A DNA stretch of 64,000 bases from G963662265 sp963668545. Its GTDB lineage: Bacteria > Spirochaetota > Spirochaetia > CADAEX01. Below are positions 1-8,923 of this stretch, piece by piece. A program made the translations under genes and the position numbers. Position 1 is the stretch's first letter. Every line of letters begins with the position of its first letter. The DNA is taken from the NCBI GenBank assembly GCA_963668545.1, contig OY764868.1, positions 1,984,001 to 2,048,000 of the forward strand, in the 5' to 3' direction. The notes under the pieces are model-generated. The model saw nothing but the letters and a program-made list of their open reading frames with translations, was not told where the DNA came from and did not search any database.

Positions 1-1248
1 GGGGTACAGCCTGTTCTTGATGCTGTTATAGACTATCTCCCCTCTCCTTTGGATCTTAAACCAGCAGTTGGCCATCATTTCAAAAAAGGTGATGAAGTTG
101 AGGTTCCATGCGACACATCAGCTTCCCCGCTCGCCCTTGTATTCAAGATACAGAATGACAAGGATGCAGGGACATACAGTTTTATAAGGGTCTATTCAGG
201 AACTATAAAAAACGGTACATCAGTTCAGAATATAAACAAGGGAAAAAAGGAAAGGATAAACAGACTCCTTAGAATGCATTCAAACAGATCAGAGGCTGTT
301 GATTCACTTTCCGCCGGTGATATTGGAGTAATTATAGGTCTTAAATTTTCCCAGACAGGAGATACTCTCGGAACAGACAAGTTCCCCGTTATTCTGGAAA
401 AAATGGATTTTCCTGAACCTGTAATTTCCATTGCTATTGAGCCTAAAACAATCTCTGAAGGGGAAAAACTCAAGGATGTACTTGAGATCCTTTCAAAGGA
501 AGATCCCACTTTCAAGATGAAGGAAAATGAAGATACAGGACAGCTGATTATCTCAGGTATGGGAGAACTTCACCTGGAAGTCCTTGTAACCAGGATGCTG
601 AAGGAATTCAATGTCGAGGCAAATGTGGGAAATCCCCAGGTTTCATACAGAGAATCTGTCACAGCAGAAAATACTCATGTTGAAAAATTTCACAAGGTTG
701 TTGCAGGTAATGAAAACAATGCGGAAATCACATTAAGTGTAAAACCGGCTTCTTCAAGAGGGGAAGGCAATTCACTTAACATGGATAAAATCAGCAAAAA
801 AATTCCAAAGGAAATAATTGCAGCCATTGAAAGAGGTATTACAGGCAGCTTCACAGCAGGTATTCAGTTCGGATATCCTGTTGTTGATACTTCAGTTACA
901 GTTGAAAATGTTGTTTATTCCGAAATCACTTCAACTGAATTCGCTTTTGAAGCTGCTTCCTCAATGGGATTTGATGCAGTATGCAGGAACGCGTCCCCGG
1001 TTCTTCTTGAACCGGTAATGACTGTGGATATTATGTGTCCCAAGGATTATGTTGGAGATGTAATAAGCCAGCTTACAATGAGGGGAGGTATTGTTGAAAG
1101 TCTTGAATCAAGGCCCGGATCAGAACATGTAAGAGCCCATGCCCCGCTTTCAAAGATGTTCGGATTTACCACACCCTTGAGAAGCTCTACTCAGGGAAGA
1201 GGGACATTTTCCATGGAATTCTCTCATTTTGCAAAAAAAGAGAATTAA
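1..1248 (+). CDS. Elongation factor G paralogue, spdEFG2-like (5' end outside window)
   Basis: The open frame runs from base 1 without a start codon, so the GTPase domain and the beginning of the gene lie upstream; about 415 residues remain. Domains II, III, IV and V of EF-G are recognisable, with EF-G phrases such as ISGMGELHLE in domain III and LLEPVM in domain V. The domain IV signature GGxGQF of translocating EF-G is absent; the corresponding stretch is NENNAEITL. This form, with SVTGDTL/SQTGDTL-like and MEFSHF-like segments, resembles the second EF-G of spirochaetes (spdEFG2), which in Borrelia acts in ribosome recycling rather than translocation. That role is inferred from family resemblance. 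A second, different EF-G-like gene follows after 151 bases. Confidence 0.85.
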   Translation, partial: GVQPVLDAVIDYLPSPLDLKPAVGHHFKKGDEVEVPCDTSASPLALVFKIQNDKDAGTYSFIRVYSGTIKNGTSVQNINKGKKERINRLLRMHSNRSEAVDSLSAGDIGVIIGLKFSQTGDTLGTDKFPVILEKMDFPEPVISIAIEPKTISEGEKLKDVLEILSKEDPTFKMKENEDTGQLIISGMGELHLEVLVTRMLKEFNVEANVGNPQVSYRESVTAENTHVEKFHKVVAGNENNAEITLSVKPASSRGEGNSLNMDKISKKIPKEIIAAIERGITGSFTAGIQFGYPVVDTSVTVENVVYSEITSTEFAFEAASSMGFDAVCRNASPVLLEPVMTVDIMCPKDYVGDVISQLTMRGGIVESLESRPGSEHVRAHAPLSKMFGFTTPLRSSTQGRGTFSMEFSHFAKKEN

Positions 1249-1399
1249 TTGTTATAATATATTACAAAAAAAAGTAAAGATTTATTTCAATAAGCTCTTG
1301 TATAAAACCAATAAAATACGGTAATGTCGAGATTTTTTTTGACAACTCAGGGACTCAGTGCTATCATTACGGAACAAGTTAATGATACAGGAGTCTTGT

Positions 1400-3481
1400 A
1401 TGAGTTTTACAACTGATGCTATTAAAAACACAGCCATTGCAGGGCATGTTGGGACCGGTAAAACAACACTTATCGAAAACATCCTTCTTGCGGGCGGAAA
1501 AATTTCCAAAGCTGAGCCGGTTGAAAGCGGAAAAACAGTCAGCGATTTCTCAGAAGAGGAAATTGAAAGAAATATCTCAATCCATTCATCATTATCCTAT
1601 ATTGAATGGAACAACAAAAAGCTTAATTTTATAGACACTCCGGGATCATCTGACTTTATTGGTGAGGTTGTTACAGGATTCAGGTCCTGTGAAAACGCAC
1701 TTCTAACAGTTAGTTCTGATACAGGAGTACAGATTGAAACAATAAAAATCTGGAGAAGGCTTGATAAAAGGAACATGCCGAGAATGGTTTTCCTTACAAA
1801 AGCTGAAAAAGAAAGAGCTAACTTTGAAAATGCATTCAATGATATCAAGGAAAAATTTGAAAAACCTCTTGTTCCGATTACTATTCCTATAGGAGACGGA
1901 GCAAATTTCAAGGGAATAATCAATCTTATTGAAAACAAAGCATACATGGTACCTGATACTCCCGGAAAGGAAACAGCTGTTGATATTCCGGCTGATATGA
2001 ACGATTTTGTAGAAGAGTACAGAACAATCATGGTTGAAGCAGCTGCAGAAGGTGATGATGAGATTCTTGAAAAATATTTCGAGGAAGGTACTCTTACCCC
2101 TGATGAAATAAGAAAAGGTCTGACTGAAGGGCTTAAAGATAATAAAATTGTACCTGTATTCTCGGGATCAGCTCTTAAAGGTTCAGGTATTGCAAGTCTT
2201 CTGAACTTCCTGGTTAATGTTGCCCCTTCACCTGACGGAATTCAGGAAATAATTCTTGATGAAAACGGTGAAGAAAAATTCATAGATATCTCTTCTGATA
2301 AGGGTGTATCCGCATTTGTTTTCAAGACAAGTATTGACCAGTTCTCAGGAAAACTTTCATATGTCAAAGTTGTAGACGGCGTACTTAAACCGGACACAGA
2401 GCTTATCAATATAAGAGAAGGTAAAAAGGAAAAAATTTCAAAACTCTATACTGCAGAGGGCAAGAAACTTGAAGAGGTTAAGGAACTTTATGCCGGAGAC
2501 CTCGGTATTGTTACCAAACTCACATCTGTTGAAACAAATGATTCACTCTGTGCTGCAGACAACAAGGTAGAGTTTTCCCACCTCAGGCTGCCTCATCCTG
2601 TTTACTCGCTCACAGTATCAGCTGCCAGCAAGAAGGAAGAGGATAAACTTAATCAGTTCCTACACAAAGCTGCTGAGGAAGACCTTACATTCCAGCTCAA
2701 CTACAACACCGAGACAAAAGAAACTATTATATCAGGCATGGGTGAGCTGCATATAAACATGATTCTTGACAAGATCAAGGAAAAACAGAAAATCTCCATT
2801 GAAACAAAGACTCCCCAGGTTGCTTACAGGGAAACTATCACAAAGAAAGCTTCAGGTTCCTACAGACATAAAAAACAGTCGGGTGGTCACGGTCAGTTCG
2901 GTGAAGTACATTTTGAAATACAGCCGATTGAAAGAGGCGAACACCTTAAATTTATCAATACAATCAAGGGCGGTTCTGTATCAAAGGGTTATATCCCTGG
3001 TATTGAAAAAGGTATTGCTGAAGGGATGGAGGCAGGCGTACTTGCTGGCTATCCTGTAGTTGATATTGAAGTTAACCTTTTCGACGGGAAGGAGCATCCT
3101 GTAGATTCATCAGAAATGTCATTCAAGCTTGCTGCAAAAGGATGTATGAAATCAGTCCTTGCGATGGCATCCCCTACACTTCTTGAACCTGTAATGAAGC
3201 TTACTGTATTTGTAGAAGACCAGTATCTCGGGGATGTACTTTCAGATCTGAGTTCAAGAAGAGGAAGAGTGCTTGGACAGGATTCAATAGGCGGAGGAAT
3301 ACAGCAGATCAATGCTGAAGTTCCCCAGGCCGAACTCCTTAAATATGCGATTGACCTCAGATCAATTACTTCAGGAACTGCTTCCTTTGAAGTAGAATTT
3401 GATCACTACAGCCCGATTTCAGGCAAAATTTCTGAAACTGTTATTGCAGAAGCAAAAGCAAGAATGGAAGCAGCTGAATAA
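1400..3481 (+). CDS. Elongation factor G-like GTPase with altered G3 and G4 motifs
   Basis: A 693-residue protein with all EF-G domains. The ATG at 1400 is chosen because AGGAG (1389-1393) precedes it by six bases; an in-frame extension to 1358 has no such site. The P-loop is GHVGTGKT (residues about 16-23). Two nucleotide-binding motifs are changed: DTPGH reads DTPGS, so the histidine that positions water for GTP hydrolysis is missing, and NKMD reads TKAE. Domain IV keeps GGHGQFG, the part that enters the ribosomal A site. It belongs with EF-G-like paralogues found beside or in addition to canonical EF-G in several phyla. Function is unknown; weak or no GTP hydrolysis is an inference. A terminator follows at 3506. 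Confidence 0.85.
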   Translation: MSFTTDAIKNTAIAGHVGTGKTTLIENILLAGGKISKAEPVESGKTVSDFSEEEIERNISIHSSLSYIEWNNKKLNFIDTPGSSDFIGEVVTGFRSCENALLTVSSDTGVQIETIKIWRRLDKRNMPRMVFLTKAEKERANFENAFNDIKEKFEKPLVPITIPIGDGANFKGIINLIENKAYMVPDTPGKETAVDIPADMNDFVEEYRTIMVEAAAEGDDEILEKYFEEGTLTPDEIRKGLTEGLKDNKIVPVFSGSALKGSGIASLLNFLVNVAPSPDGIQEIILDENGEEKFIDISSDKGVSAFVFKTSIDQFSGKLSYVKVVDGVLKPDTELINIREGKKEKISKLYTAEGKKLEEVKELYAGDLGIVTKLTSVETNDSLCAADNKVEFSHLRLPHPVYSLTVSAASKKEEDKLNQFLHKAAEEDLTFQLNYNTETKETIISGMGELHINMILDKIKEKQKISIETKTPQVAYRETITKKASGSYRHKKQSGGHGQFGEVHFEIQPIERGEHLKFINTIKGGSVSKGYIPGIEKGIAEGMEAGVLAGYPVVDIEVNLFDGKEHPVDSSEMSFKLAAKGCMKSVLAMASPTLLEPVMKLTVFVEDQYLGDVLSDLSSRRGRVLGQDSIGGGIQQINAEVPQAELLKYAIDLRSITSGTASFEVEFDHYSPISGKISETVIAEAKARMEAAE

Positions 3482-3505
3482 CAAATTATATAATATTGTA
3501 TATAT

Positions 3506-3533
3506 GGCCCGGCCCATCAGAGCCGGGTTTTTT
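3506..3533 (+). terminator. Rho-independent terminator after EF-G-like gene
   Basis: CCCGGC (3508-3513) pairs with GCCGGG (3522-3527) across an eight-base loop and is followed by six T residues. It lies 25 bases after the stop codon at 3481. Confidence 0.85.
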
Positions 3534-3534
3534 A

Positions 3535-3710
3535 ATTACAGGATGTAATTATCCCGAGTGTGCATGGATGCACAATAACGAGGGAGTTACAGGATGTAAT
3601 TCACCAGTATCTGTAGCCAGGTACTGGCACAGGTGATCCCGATTGTGCATGCGTCTGTCCCGAGAGTTCGAGGGAGATGCACAATAACGAGGGAGTTACA
3701 TCCTGTAACT
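3535..3710. repeat. Nested inverted and direct repeats between convergent genes
   Basis: A 24-base direct repeat occurs at 3568-3591 and 3677-3700. TTACAGGATGTAA occurs twice (3536-3548, 3587-3599), and its exact reverse complement TTACATCCTGTAA closes the block at 3696-3708. Inside the first unit TGTGCAT pairs with ATGCACA around a two-base loop. In the second unit the same arms (ATTGTGCAT/ATGCACAAT) are held apart by an extra hairpin with arms TCCC and GGGA, and a further hairpin (CCAGTA/TACTGG inside TCACC/GGTGA) sits just upstream at 3601-3636. The block lies between the EF-G terminator and the 3' end of trmB, a usual place for REP/BIME-like elements. No coding frame fits it. Confidence 0.8.
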
Positions 3711-3718
3711 CTACCACT

Positions 3719-3765
3719 AAATGGCACTAACGGCCATTAACTGTATCAGGATGCAGTTATTTTTT
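3719..3765 (-). terminator. Two small hairpins after trmB
   Basis: AATGGC (3720-3725) pairs with GCCATT (3733-3738), and TAACTG pairs with CAGTTA around a ten-base loop just beyond the trmB stop codon. On the minus strand neither is followed by a strong T run, so termination is only possible. They may be part of the neighbouring repeat block. Confidence 0.4.
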
Positions 3766-4455
3766 CACAAAGTAAGATTCATATATGCCGTGTTTTTTAT
3801 CCAGCCCCTTTTCTTCAAACCGGGTTTCAGGCCGCCAGGGGACAAGGTTGTTGCTATTTCCCCCTTGATTTGCAAATCCTTCAAAAGGAGATAACAGACT
3901 GCTGCAGGACCTTAAAACCTTCTGCATCTGCCTCCCGTAATCCTCCCAGTCTGTTACAGCATATATATATCCTCCCTCTTTAAGCTTTGAGGAAAGAATC
4001 GCTGTAAATTCCGGATTGATAAGCCGCCTTTTATTATGTTTTTTCTTGTGCCACGGATCAGGGAAAAAAATATGAAATCCATCAACAGAATCAGTATCAA
4101 TCATTGTCTCAAGTACTTCAACAGCATCATGATTAAATATCCTGATGTTTTCCAGTTTTTTATCACCTATATATTTAAGCAGATTCCCCACACCGGGTTT
4201 ATACACCTCAATTCCTATATAGTTGAATGATCTGTTTCTGTCTGCTATCTGGGCGGTAGGCAGGCCGTTTCCGAACCCAATCTCAATAATAAGTGGATTT
4301 TCATTTCCAAAAAGAGATCTGCAATCAAGTCTTTTTCCGCTGTATTTAATAATAAAATCAGGCCCCAGATTTTCAAAAGCATCTTTCTGCCCCCTGGAAA
4401 ATCTGCCCTGCCTGAGAACAAAGCTCTTTATCCTTCTTTGTGGTTTTTCAGTCAT
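3757..4455 (-). CDS. trmB: tRNA (guanine-N7-)-methyltransferase
   Basis: This 232-residue enzyme matches TrmB, which methylates G46 in the variable loop of many tRNAs with S-adenosylmethionine. Motif I is IEIGFGNG (residues about 51-58), the family signature FPDPWHKKKHNKRR lies near residue 130, and TRFEEKG near the C-terminus is the usual family ending. The N-terminal RRIKSFVLRQGR segment is also typical. Length is normal for the family. It is transcribed towards the EF-G genes and is separated from the next minus-strand gene by about 80 bases, so it may share that transcript. Confidence 0.95.
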   Translation of the reverse strand: MTEKPQRRIKSFVLRQGRFSRGQKDAFENLGPDFIIKYSGKRLDCRSLFGNENPLIIEIGFGNGLPTAQIADRNRSFNYIGIEVYKPGVGNLLKYIGDKKLENIRIFNHDAVEVLETMIDTDSVDGFHIFFPDPWHKKKHNKRRLINPEFTAILSSKLKEGGYIYAVTDWEDYGRQMQKVLRSCSSLLSPFEGFANQGGNSNNLVPWRPETRFEEKGLDKKHGIYESYFVKK

Positions 4456-4534
4456 GAAATGAATATAAAGAAATAAAGAGGCAGTTTCAATCCCGGATTC
4501 CTGTATGTTTCAGCTGATTTTCCGCCTTACATAT

Positions 4535-5698
4535 TCAGACAAGCATCATGCGGTTTTCTTCAAGGCATTTGATAAGCTCATGATAAGTCTCTTTTACAGT
4601 ACTTCTTTTCACAGACTTGATAATCCTTTCTGAAAGGGAACCGATCTTGAGTATGTTTTCAACCGGGGGGAATTTCAGACCTGAATAATCCTTCACCTTT
4701 TTTGAAAGAAGCATCCATATCCCCCATGCACTCATTTTCTCCTGATCCTCGATGCCAAGCATCTCAAGATAATATCTGCTGTATGTAACAGCTGTCATAC
4801 CCTCTTTAATAACATCTTCAAATAAGGACAACAGCTCTCCGCTGTCAACAGGAGCCGGTTTTCCCTCCCTGCAACCGGAGTTTACAAGAATTTCAAGAAC
4901 ATAGGTTATGAATCGTGCAATTGCAAAATCAGCATGTGGCGATTCCTGCATATTGAATAACCTGATTATCATCTTTCCTCTGCTGAAATCTGCTGAAACT
5001 AAATCCATATTTTTTCCTCTGTAATTATCAGGCTCTTTTCCTGCCGGATAATCAGCTTCACCTGCAGGTTCGGGTATGACTGAAATCATAGAATCATTTA
5101 TACAGCTGTATCTATCCCTGAAAAGCATCATGCAGCTGTCAAGATATCCGGTAAACTTACTTTCTTCCAGCGGAGATGAAGATGTAAGTGAAGGAATCAG
5201 AGGCATAATCAATCGCACAGCTGAATGAAGTCTGTAATATTCATCACTGTTTCTAAAAGGCAGAACCAGAGTCATGAAATGAAGATTGAAAAAAATATCA
5301 ATGTTTTTCCCGTATAAAGCCTGCTCATTTTCCTGAGTAATTTCTGCAAAATCCATAAAAGGATGAAAAGAAGCCGGAAGAAGTACAGCTGCAAAATCTT
5401 CAAGAATACTGTTTGCCCTGATTACCTGTCTGTGGATAATATTCTCAGCCTCCCTGATATTGCAGCTGCTGATTTCTATTTTAAAATTAACTGCATGCGG
5501 AAGGGATTTATACGACCAGCTGAGATTCCTTTTCCCTTCTTCAGGATAGAAAACAGAGCATTCTTCACCAGATGCTTTTTCAAGAAGCATATCTGCAAGA
5601 GGCATTATAATAAGGGTTTCCTTTTCAACAATTATGTATTCAAGCTCAATCTCTCTGCCAGATAACATGGAACAGCAATAATCATCATTGTTAGTCAT
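4535..5698 (-). CDS. Divergent GCS2-type glutamate-cysteine ligase-like protein
   Basis: A 387-residue protein with the layout of the GCS2 (YbdK-like) carboxylate-amine ligase family: LLPASFHPF in the N-terminal half, then a strand NLHFMTLVLPF, then LPLI/LTSSSP-like text (MPLIPSLTSSSP) matching the ALSASSP region, then VIPE, then IIRLFNMQESPHADFA matching the ExRxxDxP-x-dd region. The usual glutamate before the arginine in that last block is isoleucine, and other active-site positions look altered. The substrate is unknown; ligation of an amino acid to a carboxylate by way of an acyl-phosphate is the family reaction. The ATG at 5698 is preferred over an upstream in-frame TTG at 5710. The gene stands alone with trmB downstream. 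Confidence 0.55.
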   Translation of the reverse strand: MTNNDDYCCSMLSGREIELEYIIVEKETLIIMPLADMLLEKASGEECSVFYPEEGKRNLSWSYKSLPHAVNFKIEISSCNIREAENIIHRQVIRANSILEDFAAVLLPASFHPFMDFAEITQENEQALYGKNIDIFFNLHFMTLVLPFRNSDEYYRLHSAVRLIMPLIPSLTSSSPLEESKFTGYLDSCMMLFRDRYSCINDSMISVIPEPAGEADYPAGKEPDNYRGKNMDLVSADFSRGKMIIRLFNMQESPHADFAIARFITYVLEILVNSGCREGKPAPVDSGELLSLFEDVIKEGMTAVTYSRYYLEMLGIEDQEKMSAWGIWMLLSKKVKDYSGLKFPPVENILKIGSLSERIIKSVKRSTVKETYHELIKCLEENRMMLV

Positions 5699-5969
5699 AA
5701 TATTTTCCAATATCCATTATTCATCCTTCTGGATTATAAAACAGAAACATTTCAATTCACTTTTTTAAATTATTATTCAATGTTTTTCAATATCCTGTGG
5801 AATAACCAGGCACTGTATTAATGTTTTTTATTTTAAATTTATCTTATTCTGTACTATAAATTAATTATGGATTATTTACAAATATGAATAGTATAAACAT
5901 ATATTCAGAAGACCTGAATAAGAAAAACAATATCCGATCTAAATAAGTTATTTAATCAAGAGGTTTTCC

Positions 5970-7106
5970 ATGGTTAAAAAAGCAAAATCACATTTCCCAG
6001 TCACCGGCAAAATTACTGAAAATAAACTCAAATCTCAGATTGAAAATTTCAGGACAAACTCACTCATATCCTTTTTATTTGATGCAGTACCGGACCTGGT
6101 ACTGATTATCAACAGAGAGAGAGAAGCAGTATTTGTAAATAAAAGTTTCCTGAAATATCTTGAAACTGCCAACAAGGAAAGTATTCTCGGCAAACGTCCG
6201 GGACAGATCCTTGACTGCATTCACGCAAACGAAAATCACGGATGCGGAACTACAGAGTTCTGCGGAGTATGCGGTGCTGCAAGAGCGATACACTACAGCC
6301 AGCAGAAAAAGGAGGATTGCAGGGAATGCAGGATAATCAAATTAAAAAACAATGAGGCAATTGATCTTAGAGTCTGGACAACACCTTTTAAATCATATGA
6401 TGAATACTACACAATATTCATTGTTTCTGATATCAGTCATGAAAAAAAGAAGGATGCTCTTGAAAGTATTTTTTATCATGATATTCTGAACACAGCCGGG
6501 GCTATTCAGGGTTTTTCGGAACTGCTGGAAAATGCAGGCCCTTATGAAATAGTGGAATACAGCAGGATAATAGCAAAATCAGTTGAAAAGCTTATTGAAG
6601 AAATATCAAGCCACAGGGATCTTGAAAAAGCTGAAAACAACGAATTAATTATTTGTCTGGGAGAAGCCAGTTCCTGTGAACTCATCAAGGATATTGCAGG
6701 TTTTTACAGGAACCAGAAAATCGCAAACTGTATTTTTATTCATGTGGATAATTTTTCAAAAAACACTGTTTTCACTACCGATATTGTGCTGATGAAAAGA
6801 ATACTGGGAAATATGCTTAAAAATGCGCTTGAAGCATCAAAAAAGGGAGATATAGTGACATTAAATACAGAAAGGGATGTGGATAATGTGTACTTTCATG
6901 TTCATAACAGATCATACATCCCAAGAGAATTACAGCTTCAGATTTTTCAGCGCTCTTTTTCAACAAAGAGCAGGGGACGGGGACTTGGGACATACAGCAT
7001 GAAGCTTCTTGGTGAAAAATACCTGAAGGGGAAAGTTTCCTTTGAATCAAATGAAAAAAAGGGAACCACTTTTACAGCAGGTTTTCCAATTGAATACAAC
7101 AGCTGA
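5970..7106 (+). CDS. Sensor histidine kinase with cysteine-rich PAS domain
   Basis: A soluble 378-residue kinase without membrane segments. A PAS domain spans about residues 33-155 and carries six cysteines (C83, C92, C98, C101, C117, C120) in the pattern C-x8-C-x5-C-x2-C-x15-C-x2-C, suited to a metal, an iron-sulfur centre or thiol switching. The phosphoacceptor is probably H170 in FYHDILN. The ATPase domain has N281/N285 in NMLKNALEAS and GRGLG at 336-340. AAGAGG (5959-5964) precedes the ATG by five bases. No response regulator is adjacent, so its partner is unknown; it faces away from the GCS2-like gene and towards a convergent chemoreceptor gene. A redox or metal signal is an inference from the cysteines. 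Confidence 0.85.
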   Translation: MVKKAKSHFPVTGKITENKLKSQIENFRTNSLISFLFDAVPDLVLIINREREAVFVNKSFLKYLETANKESILGKRPGQILDCIHANENHGCGTTEFCGVCGAARAIHYSQQKKEDCRECRIIKLKNNEAIDLRVWTTPFKSYDEYYTIFIVSDISHEKKKDALESIFYHDILNTAGAIQGFSELLENAGPYEIVEYSRIIAKSVEKLIEEISSHRDLEKAENNELIICLGEASSCELIKDIAGFYRNQKIANCIFIHVDNFSKNTVFTTDIVLMKRILGNMLKNALEASKKGDIVTLNTERDVDNVYFHVHNRSYIPRELQLQIFQRSFSTKSRGRGLGTYSMKLLGEKYLKGKVSFESNEKKGTTFTAGFPIEYNS

Positions 7107-7144
7107 TTAATAATTCAGGTCAGAATCAGGTATATGCAGACAGA

Positions 7145-8689
7145 TCAGACCTTGAAAAAACCCACAGCCCTGTTAAGCTCTTCAGAAAGGTTTTTCATCT
7201 CTCCCGCCATTGCAGCTATTTCCTCGCTTGCTGAAGCATTGCTCTGAATAACCTGGTCCATCTGCATCAGCGCAGCATTCACCTGTTCAGCTCCCTTTGC
7301 CTGTTCATTGCTTGCTACCATTATTTCCTTTGAGATTTCAGCTGATTGCTGAATATTCGGGACCATGCTTCTCATAAGCTCTCTTGTGCTCTCTGCTGTT
7401 TTTACAGTTTCAAGCGCTGTTTCAACTATCTCATTGGCAGCGGACTGACTGCTTTCAGCCAGTTTCCTGACTTCGGAAGCTACAACAGAAAACCCTTTTC
7501 CGGCATCCCCTGCCCTTGCAGCTTCTATTGCCGCATTAAGAGCAAGCATGTTTGTGTTTCTGGCTATATCTTCAATAATTTTTATTTTCTCAGAAATAAA
7601 TTCAACTGATGCGGCTGTATTCTCAACAGCTTTGCCCCCTTCCTCAGCATAACTTGCTGCCTGGCTGATGATTTTTTCGGAATTGCTTGAGTTTTCAGAA
7701 TTATGCTGTATATTTGCCGTAAGCTCTTCCATGGATGATGATATCTCTTCTGTGCTTGATGCCTGCTCGCTTGCACCAGTAGCAACCTGGTCTGAGGAGG
7801 AAGATATTTCCTTCGAATTACTGTTTATTTTATCCGCGGAATCAATGATTTTCAGGATTGTACCGCGCAGCTTTACAGCCATTTCATTAAATGATTCAGC
7901 AAGTCTTGCAGTTTCATCATTACCCTTGACTTTGATTTTTACTGAAAGATCACCACCAGCAATTTTAGCCGCCTCTCCAGCAATATACTCGATAGGATTT
8001 GATATTTTTTTCCCGACAAACCAGGCAAGCGCTGAAGCTAGAAAAATAAGTGCAAAATCTACAGCAATTAATATCACAAGAACACTTATTACCTTTTTTT
8101 TCAACTTCTCAATCTCTTCATTGATAATTGCGTCAATATCATCAATATAGTTACCTGTTCCTATAACCCAGTCAAGAGGTTCGAAATACTGGCTGTATGA
8201 CCTCTTGGGAGACGCTTCCTTCACTCCCGGTTTCGGATACCAGTATGTAGTAAACCCTGTTCCGTCCATTGCGGCTTTTATCAGATCACGCACCATGTAT
8301 GTTCCGTTTGAATCCTGAAGATCCCATCTGTTTGTACCTTCAAGGGACACATCAGGCATTGAAATTGTAATACCTTTCGAATTATATATAAAAATATAAC
8401 CGCTCTCTCCATACTCTATACTGTTTATATAAGATTTTGCTTCCTTCATGGCATAATCAAGTCCTGATTCATCTTTTCTGCTGTATGCTTTTTCAACAAT
8501 TTTCACAGCACTTTCAACCTGGCTTTTTGCCAGTATGTCGAAGTCTTCCCGGAGTTTCCTGTCCAGCATTTCAAGGTTTGTTTTCCCGATATAATTGATA
8601 TACATAACAGATACTGTTCCAAGGACAGTTCCAAGCAGGAGCAATGCAGCAATTACCAGGAGCATGATTTTCAGATGAATTTTTCTCAT
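7145..8689 (-). CDS. Methyl-accepting chemotaxis protein with Cache sensor
   Basis: This 514-residue receptor has a first membrane helix at residues about 8-30, a periplasmic single Cache domain (GYIFIYNSKG and WVIGTGNYIDDID are typical) at about 35-195, a second helix at about 200-222, a HAMP domain to about 275, and a signalling domain from about 295 to the end. The kinase-contact hairpin is read as NTNMLALNAAIEAARAG followed by GFSVVASEVRKLA. GAGGT lies six bases before the ATG. It should cluster with CheA and CheW and control flagellar rotation. Cache domains of this kind often bind small organic acids, but the ligand cannot be read from sequence. The C-terminus ends in GFFKV without a clear CheR-binding pentapeptide. 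Confidence 0.95.
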   Translation of the reverse strand: MRKIHLKIMLLVIAALLLLGTVLGTVSVMYINYIGKTNLEMLDRKLREDFDILAKSQVESAVKIVEKAYSRKDESGLDYAMKEAKSYINSIEYGESGYIFIYNSKGITISMPDVSLEGTNRWDLQDSNGTYMVRDLIKAAMDGTGFTTYWYPKPGVKEASPKRSYSQYFEPLDWVIGTGNYIDDIDAIINEEIEKLKKKVISVLVILIAVDFALIFLASALAWFVGKKISNPIEYIAGEAAKIAGGDLSVKIKVKGNDETARLAESFNEMAVKLRGTILKIIDSADKINSNSKEISSSSDQVATGASEQASSTEEISSSMEELTANIQHNSENSSNSEKIISQAASYAEEGGKAVENTAASVEFISEKIKIIEDIARNTNMLALNAAIEAARAGDAGKGFSVVASEVRKLAESSQSAANEIVETALETVKTAESTRELMRSMVPNIQQSAEISKEIMVASNEQAKGAEQVNAALMQMDQVIQSNASASEEIAAMAGEMKNLSEELNRAVGFFKV

Positions 8690-8923
8690 ACAAACCTCAC
8701 TTAATAATTCACATAAATAATTTTAAACAAATTATAGTACATAATAACGTTTTTTGCGTTACCTTGAAAAAACTTAAATAATATGAAAAAGTGAAACTAA
8801 GATGGGTAAAGAGGATAGAAATATCCGGCAAGAAAGTTGATGCAGGTGAAATAAGGGATTAAATGGCCCCTGTATTCGGGGAGATAAGAGCTGTCCATAA
8901 AAGGATAAGCAAGTGGATTGTTT

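Noticed and set aside
1..3481. The two EF-G genes as a recent tandem duplication
   Set aside because: Their motif sets differ in both the domain IV tip and the GTPase region, so they belong to different branches.
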